Positions 59,579 through 64,000 of a stretch of DNA of 64,000 nt are shown here, in pieces. The notes beneath the pieces are model-generated. The model worked only from the letters and a program-made list of their open reading frames with translations. It was not told the origin of the DNA and made no database searches. Positions within the stretch are counted from its first letter, which is position 1, and the number at the start of each line of letters is the position of its first letter. The stretch comes from Laccaria trichodermophora (taxonomy: Eukaryota > Basidiomycota > Agaricomycetes > Agaricales > Hydnangiaceae), in assembly GCA_018417955.1 (NCBI GenBank), contig JACTVC010000032.1, positions 62,001 through 126,000 on the forward strand, given 5' to 3'. The position numbers and the translations under genes are program-made.

Positions 59579-61512
59579 CCCCAGTGAAAATGAAGGAAAA
59601 CCAAACCGAACCACACTGAGCTAATTATAAGCAACACAATGTCATCGATCCAAATCGAGCTGGACCCTTCTCGTGCTCGACACGATTGAAGGAAATCCAT
59701 CCCCACTACTCGTCAAATTCCTCTGCAACAATCTGAAACCCCAACACACTCCAGAGAAAATTGTCCGGCGAATGTGCTCCGTTGCGCAAACCGACTCCCC
59801 AACCCCACACCAAATCACAACACGTGCACGCCTCAGCACTTTTTCTTTATTACTCCCATCTCGCTCCCGCAGCCTCTCCGTCGCCCTCCTCTTCCCCACC
59901 ACATTACTATCTCGCGCCGTCTCCACGATACTTCCACCAAACGATCTCCCGGCCAGCCGCCGTTGCGTCACCTCTCTGGCTCCAGTCGCTCTACGATGCA
60001 GACGAGTCTCGTCTCGTTAAGGGAGAAGACCAAAGGTCATCGATGGGTATTTCGACCGTTGTATGCGGTTTTCCATGTGACGGCATTTGTGCTAGGATCT
60101 AGTAAGAACCCCCTTTGCATTGGTGAAGAACCTAAGTTGATTGTATGCGGCGTACGTGCGCCGTTCAGTTACAGGGCTATGCACGCTTGGTGGTTTTTGG
60201 TTACAGGACACATGCCGGGTGGAGATAGTTGTTTTTAAGAGGTAGGGACCCTTATTCCGTTCAATTCTTTGGTGTATGCTGACTATATGCGTTGAAATTT
60301 AGCTTCAGCACCTCACCTTGCAACACATGCAGTCAAGTCGGAGAAGAAGTATCAGGGGAAGGCATTTGGAGCTGAGATATGGGAGAAAGTGAGTCCGTAA
60401 TTCTGGGGCATACGCAGTTTGCTCACTCCACATTCCATCCAACACCTTCTCGGTAGAGAGACCGTTAAATAAGTGACGGAAGCCACGGCAAGAAATCATG
60501 CGAAGACGGCATGAGAAACAAGGCCGCGAGAAACGGTACGTATATTTCGGAAGCTCAATGACTGACGTTATAACGATGCATAACGACCAGTCATCTCTGC
60601 TAGTTGGCACTGGCACCTGCAAATGTGGTTCGTGAAGTGTAACTCCGTTAATTTTTTTCGTTATCAACGCTGTTTATTCTCATTTCCAGAAATCTTTACT
60701 TTACGACGTCCCTTGAACATAACAAATTCATTATTGCCGCCGCCTCAAATCGCGCTTGAAATTTCAGTAATAGCGCCGGATAAAGACAAGAAAGGACTGG
60801 GAAGTAACAGAGGCGGGTTGGTGGCGGGACAAAAAAATAAACAGTACGTTCCATCATTTCGAACGATACTTTCTCGTAACTCCCGTTTACGTAGCGGCAC
60901 GCATCATGCTTGGTCCTTACGCAAGCTCTGTTTCTTCATCAACACTCCTCGCTCTCTGGTCGCCTCGCTCAGGCCAGTGACTGTTTTAGTACGTCACTTC
61001 AACTGCTCGCGCTTAAATTTCTCACTAACTCTGTTTTTCAAGTACCTGAAATGGCGTAGAACCCAAGTAAAACCCGTGTCTTGTGGTAAGTCGTCTTTCT
61101 TTCACCTTTTCCGTACTTTTCTGACTTGGCGATTTCGGTTGCGCTGTTCAATTTGACTCGCTTAGGTCTCCGACGCACTCTATGCCGCTCCTTGCCATTC
61201 TCAGTCACTTTTGCTCCGGCCAAGTCTTGGAACTTAACGGATTTTCAAAGTCTCGATTTCACTCGATTCCATTCGATATGGTCAGACACTTAGTTACTGT
61301 CTGGATTGATGTGGTTTGGTCGCACTGTCCACCTACAATTCGCTCTCGTTAGGTAGGATTAGATTATTAGATAGCTTCAGTGAGATGGCTATAGATGCAG
61401 CTGGCTTTAAAATCCAGCCAAACTTGTAAAAGTCTCTATTGTCGAGCCAAATCTAATTTTTTAGATTTGGCTCGACCTGGTTCGACCTGCTTAGCCCTCA
61501 TTTTCACTGGGG
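59579..61512. mobile_element. TIR DNA element with 5-bp target-site duplication
   Basis: The left end reads CCCCAGTGAAAATGAAGG and the right end, reverse complemented, CCCCAGTGAAAATGAGGG: 15 identical bases, one change, then GG. Just outside both ends stands the same 5 bp, TTCAA (59574-59578 and 61513-61517), as expected of a target-site duplication. Length is 1,934 bp. No transposase-like protein was found inside, so it is probably non-autonomous or a decayed element. The superfamily is unclear: CAGTG recalls hAT ends, but those carry 8-bp duplications. Confidence 0.75.
61441..61476. repeat. Perfect 16-bp inverted repeat near the right end of the TIR element
   Basis: GTCGAGCCAAATCTAA, a 4-nt TTTT spacer, then its exact reverse complement TTAGATTTGGCTCGAC. 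It lies 36 bp inside the right terminus, a position where some DNA transposons carry subterminal hairpins. Confidence 0.9.
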
Positions 61513-61826
61513 TTCAACGTTCAACTTGAAAAGAGCCATGAAAGACTCAGACTTGAGTCGGAAGGACTCAGGACAGGTGTTGTGACCAATCGGACTCATG
61601 TGACTAGATGTGACTACTGGAACTCTACTTAGCTAATCTTGCCTCCACTTTGTCAATTATAGATCGCTATTTCGCAACCAAACTAATTCCAATATTTTCT
61701 GTGAGACTATAAATGATGTCCTGCTACCCAGGAAAACTTCTATTTTTATGGAAATGAGTCTGGGTACATTGTAAATTGTAAAGGTGAAGTGCAACGTCAC
61801 AACTGTGTGACCAAATGAGTCACGTG

Positions 61827-62439
61827 TCAATGGTAGAAAGGATCCGCCTTGTGGTAGGGAAGACGATATTGAGCATGATGGTCAGAGAGTAGGGGTGAGG
61901 AGCGTTTAATAACATTCCTCCAACCCCACTGAGATTTGTCGTTATTGCGAACAAGCTCCCCAGAGCGGTGGCAACCATAAAAGCAGCAGGAGAGCAGAGT
62001 GGCGAAGAGAAGGTCATCATAGGATTTTGAAAAGTGTGAGCCGAATGGGGTCAGCGCGCACCTTTTTAGAGCCACATATGGTTGTTTGCACTAAGGGGTG
62101 GGAACGATTGGTATCAAAGTCTGGATAGAGGTCTTGCAGAAAATGGCGAGCGCCAGTAAGATACTTTGGAGCAGATGCGATGAATTTTGACGTGTAAGCA
62201 ACGTAACGAGAGAGATTTTGAGGAGTTGGGGTTAAGGGTAAAGAAAATGTTAAACAGAAATTGATGTAGTCTCGTGCACCGGTTGCGTATCCCTTCGCGG
62301 TACTGATTTCGATAGCGCTGGTTTGTAAATGTTGTGCGCGATCATCCAAGGCTTCCAGCGACATCGGAGGACGAGCATTCCTCGTGTGGGTGGAATGCCC
62401 GCCCAATGCGCTCAAAAGCACAGCCTCCATCGCTGGCAA
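61827..62439 (-). pseudogene. Tyrosine recombinase, C-terminally truncated
   Basis: The N-terminal core-binding domain reads STAKGYATGARDYINFCLTF, PTPQNLSRYVAYTSKFIA and YLTGARHFLQDLYPDF. After a frame change, the start of the catalytic domain follows (DDLLFATLLSCCFYGCHRSG), with the first catalytic Arg in the HRSGELV motif. The sequence ends at YRLPYHKADPFYH, before the HxxR and Tyr nucleophile region, so the active site is incomplete. Confidence 0.75.
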
Positions 62440-63560
62440 AAGATCGCGTGGGGATCAAATAGGCAGACGCGTGTATCAGGGAATTGATGAGCGAAGTCAT
62501 CAAGAAGCAGACGCGAGAGAAGGTCAGCTTGAATATTAAGCTTGCCTTCGATATGTCGTACACGTAAGTCAATATGAGACCTGGAGGAGGACACCATTAT
62601 GCATGGCTTGGGAAGCAGAAAGGCTGTTGAGGACACCGACAGAGTCAAGGCTGTCAGTAACTCAGCAAGAGACGGCGAGGCGGTGTTGGTAGCAGCGTGG
62701 TAAACTGCAGAGAAAATGGCTACAAGCTCAAGAAAGAATATGTCGACTTTAATATTTGCCGGAGGTGGTTGTAATTGATAAACAAAGCCTTCCAATCCAT
62801 AAACAAAGGCAAAGGCAGTAGTAAGAGCCATCGTCAATCAACCGTACACCAATTGCTTTGGGAATTGTTTCTGCAAGCCATGTGAGTTCAGCTCGAACAG
62901 TTGCATTGATGAAAATTTTCGGGTTGCGGACTTTACCGCTTGTTTTGCGATATAGCTCGCTTAAAGCTGGTCGGCCCCAGGGAAGGACGTCGAGCAGCCA
63001 ATTCAAATGGCCTCCAAGTCGTTGCCAGTCACGAAGTCGTGGTTGTCGATCAGCGGTAGCGAGGAATAAGTGAATTTTTGAAATAATATCAGTGATCGTG
63101 TCTGGCGAAAGGGTGATCCTCAAAGAGGCAGGAAATGGTTTCCCATAGCGACAAAAGCTGAACCTGTCAACGTGGGCGAAGGCGGCCATGGAAGTATATG
63201 AGATCATCGGCTAAACTCCAGCCGAAGAAATCATCCATGTAAACATGAAGTCCCAAAATGTTGAATTTACGGATGGCAATCCAACATATGAGACCAGACA
63301 CGATTACCAAAGACAAGACGACGAACAATGTGCAGATGATTATCAACCCTAACGACCTGACGTAGTTGCCAGACAGGGTGGGCAGGCAGATTGAGAAAGG
63401 CTGATGCGACGTCAGATTTGAAAGTGATTAGTTTTTGCTGAGGATATGCAGCTCGAGCTTCGCGTAGAACAAAACCAAAAGAGTGCATGTCATCGCATGT
63501 CATCGTATGAAACATGCCCCTCAGATTTAGGGATTCCACTGTTCAAGCCTGAGCTGCTAT
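62412..63560 (-). pseudogene. Reverse transcriptase and RNase H-like region of the retroelement
   Basis: Segments in order are LRGMFHTMTCDDMHSFGF, LITFKSDVASAFLNLPAHP, LRQVVRVDNHLHIVRRLVFG, then in another frame VYMDDFFGWS with the catalytic YMDD at 63230-63241. The connection domain follows (LRITLSPDTITDIISKIHLF, RDWQRLGGHLNWLLDVLPWG, RPALSELYRKTSGK), then an RNase H-like part (DIFFLELVAIFSAVYHAA, HIEGKLNIQADLLSRL). At least two frame breaks separate these parts. Confidence 0.8.
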
Positions 63561-63742
63561 GATCGGTAACTACTCGTGGCTTGTCATGCTGCCAAATCAC
63601 AAACATGGGAGAAAACTTCATCCCCGGGAGAAGGTCTGAGATTGGAAGTGGGGATGACCATCTTTCCGCTTGTAGTTCTTTGTCACGGAAGGAACGGATT
63701 GCGTCAAGGTCTTCGCGGAGACTGGCGAAGTTGTCAGAAAGA

Positions 63743-64000
63743 TCAGGATTGGATGTCAGGGTGCTCTGTCAGGGTGCTCGATGTGAGGCACGCTTCATGG
63801 TCTCGTGCTTTGTGCTTTCCTCCACATTCTGAACAAATCCCATGCTTACGCCTGAAAGCACAGGGATCAGGGCATATGCCAAGGCTCCAGTTTTGACAAG
63901 GAATTGCCGCACGCTTCGAGGGACCAGTGAAGTCAGCGGCCTCACATTTACATAGCATTTGTGCTAATAGTGGCAGCTGGAAACGACTGCGGTCATCCAT
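63743..64000 (-). pseudogene. Gag-like zinc-finger fragment of the retroelement
   Basis: The open frame MDDRSRFQLPLLAQMLCKCE continues with a Cys/His cluster (CQNWSLGICPDPC, RKHGICSECGGKHKARDHEA). Such CCCH- or knuckle-like clusters are usual in the first protein of basidiomycete tyrosine-recombinase retrotransposons. It is cut by the window edge. Confidence 0.6.

Larger units (their letters stand above)
61820..64000 (-). mobile_element. Tyrosine-recombinase (DIRS/Ngaro-like) retrotransposon, decayed, runs off the window
   Basis: Reading the minus strand from the right edge, the order is a Cys/His-rich Gag-like part (63743-64000), reverse transcriptase (about 62950-63540), an RNase H-like part (about 62412-62850), then a tyrosine recombinase (61820-62439). 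That order is characteristic of DIRS/Ngaro elements, not of LTR retrotransposons with a DDE integrase. Frames change several times, so this copy is inactive. The terminal repeats were not found in the window. Confidence 0.8.

Noticed and set aside
59579..61512. Reading the TIR element as a hAT transposon because of CAGTG near its ends
   Set aside because: The 8 bp outside CAGTG are not direct repeats; the exact 5-bp TTCAA duplication outside CCCC fits better.

Overview
The window is nuclear DNA of a mushroom-forming basidiomycete (Agaricomycetes, most likely Agaricales). The evidence is dense genes broken by many short (about 50-70 bp) GT-AG introns, very small exons, families typical of Agaricomycetes (a DUF6698-like protein, a kinase with an MLKL-like N-terminus, a BTB protein), and two GAPDH genes in direct tandem, an arrangement known from Agaricus bisporus. 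No rRNA, tRNA, CRISPR or prokaryotic operon was seen. Most genes were assembled by joining exons by eye, so internal exon borders are models; the outer start and stop codons given are the ones that keep the family reading frame.

Layout. 0-1.7 kb: gene-poor, with a three-copy tandem repeat. 1.7-4.5 kb (-): KRE6/SKN1-type beta-1,6-glucan synthesis protein with several microexons. 5.2-9.4 kb (-): a metal-uptake pair, ferric/cupric reductase plus Ctr copper transporter, with the reductase 3' end partly duplicated in tandem. 10.2-12.2 kb (-): adenylosuccinate lyase. 12.7-20.5 kb: BTB protein, unknown protein, phosphotransferase-like protein, unknown protein and a Ser/Pro-rich protein, interleaved with segmental copies of each other's 3' ends. 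21-23.5 kb: uroporphyrinogen-III synthase and a mitochondrial citrate carrier, head to head. 24-26.7 kb: a small protein of possible beta-trefoil type and a decayed NTF2-like gene. 28.4-32.8 kb: two paralogous kinase-fold-like proteins. 33.3-37.6 kb (-): a large protein with 4-helix bundle, coiled linker, tyrosine-kinase-like domain and C-terminal domain. 38-45.2 kb: eIF2-gamma, two unknown genes and Mcm10. 45.2-47.9 kb: tandem ASF1 histone chaperones. 48-53.6 kb: small membrane protein, tandem gpd genes, secreted solute-binding-like protein. 54.4-64 kb: repeat-rich end with a roughly 313-bp dimeric satellite, a DUF6698-like gene, a TIR element with a target-site duplication, and a decayed tyrosine-recombinase retrotransposon that runs off the right edge.

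Functional links. The reductase and Ctr transporter would act in series (reduce Cu2+ or Fe3+ at the surface, then import Cu+). HEM4 and the citrate carrier share a 108-bp promoter gap. Mcm10 and ASF1 are adjacent replication/chromatin genes. The most interesting candidate is the 33.3-37.6 kb protein, whose order of parts matches the animal necroptosis effector MLKL. Next come the tandem ASF1 pair, the higher-order satellite and the unclassified TIR element.
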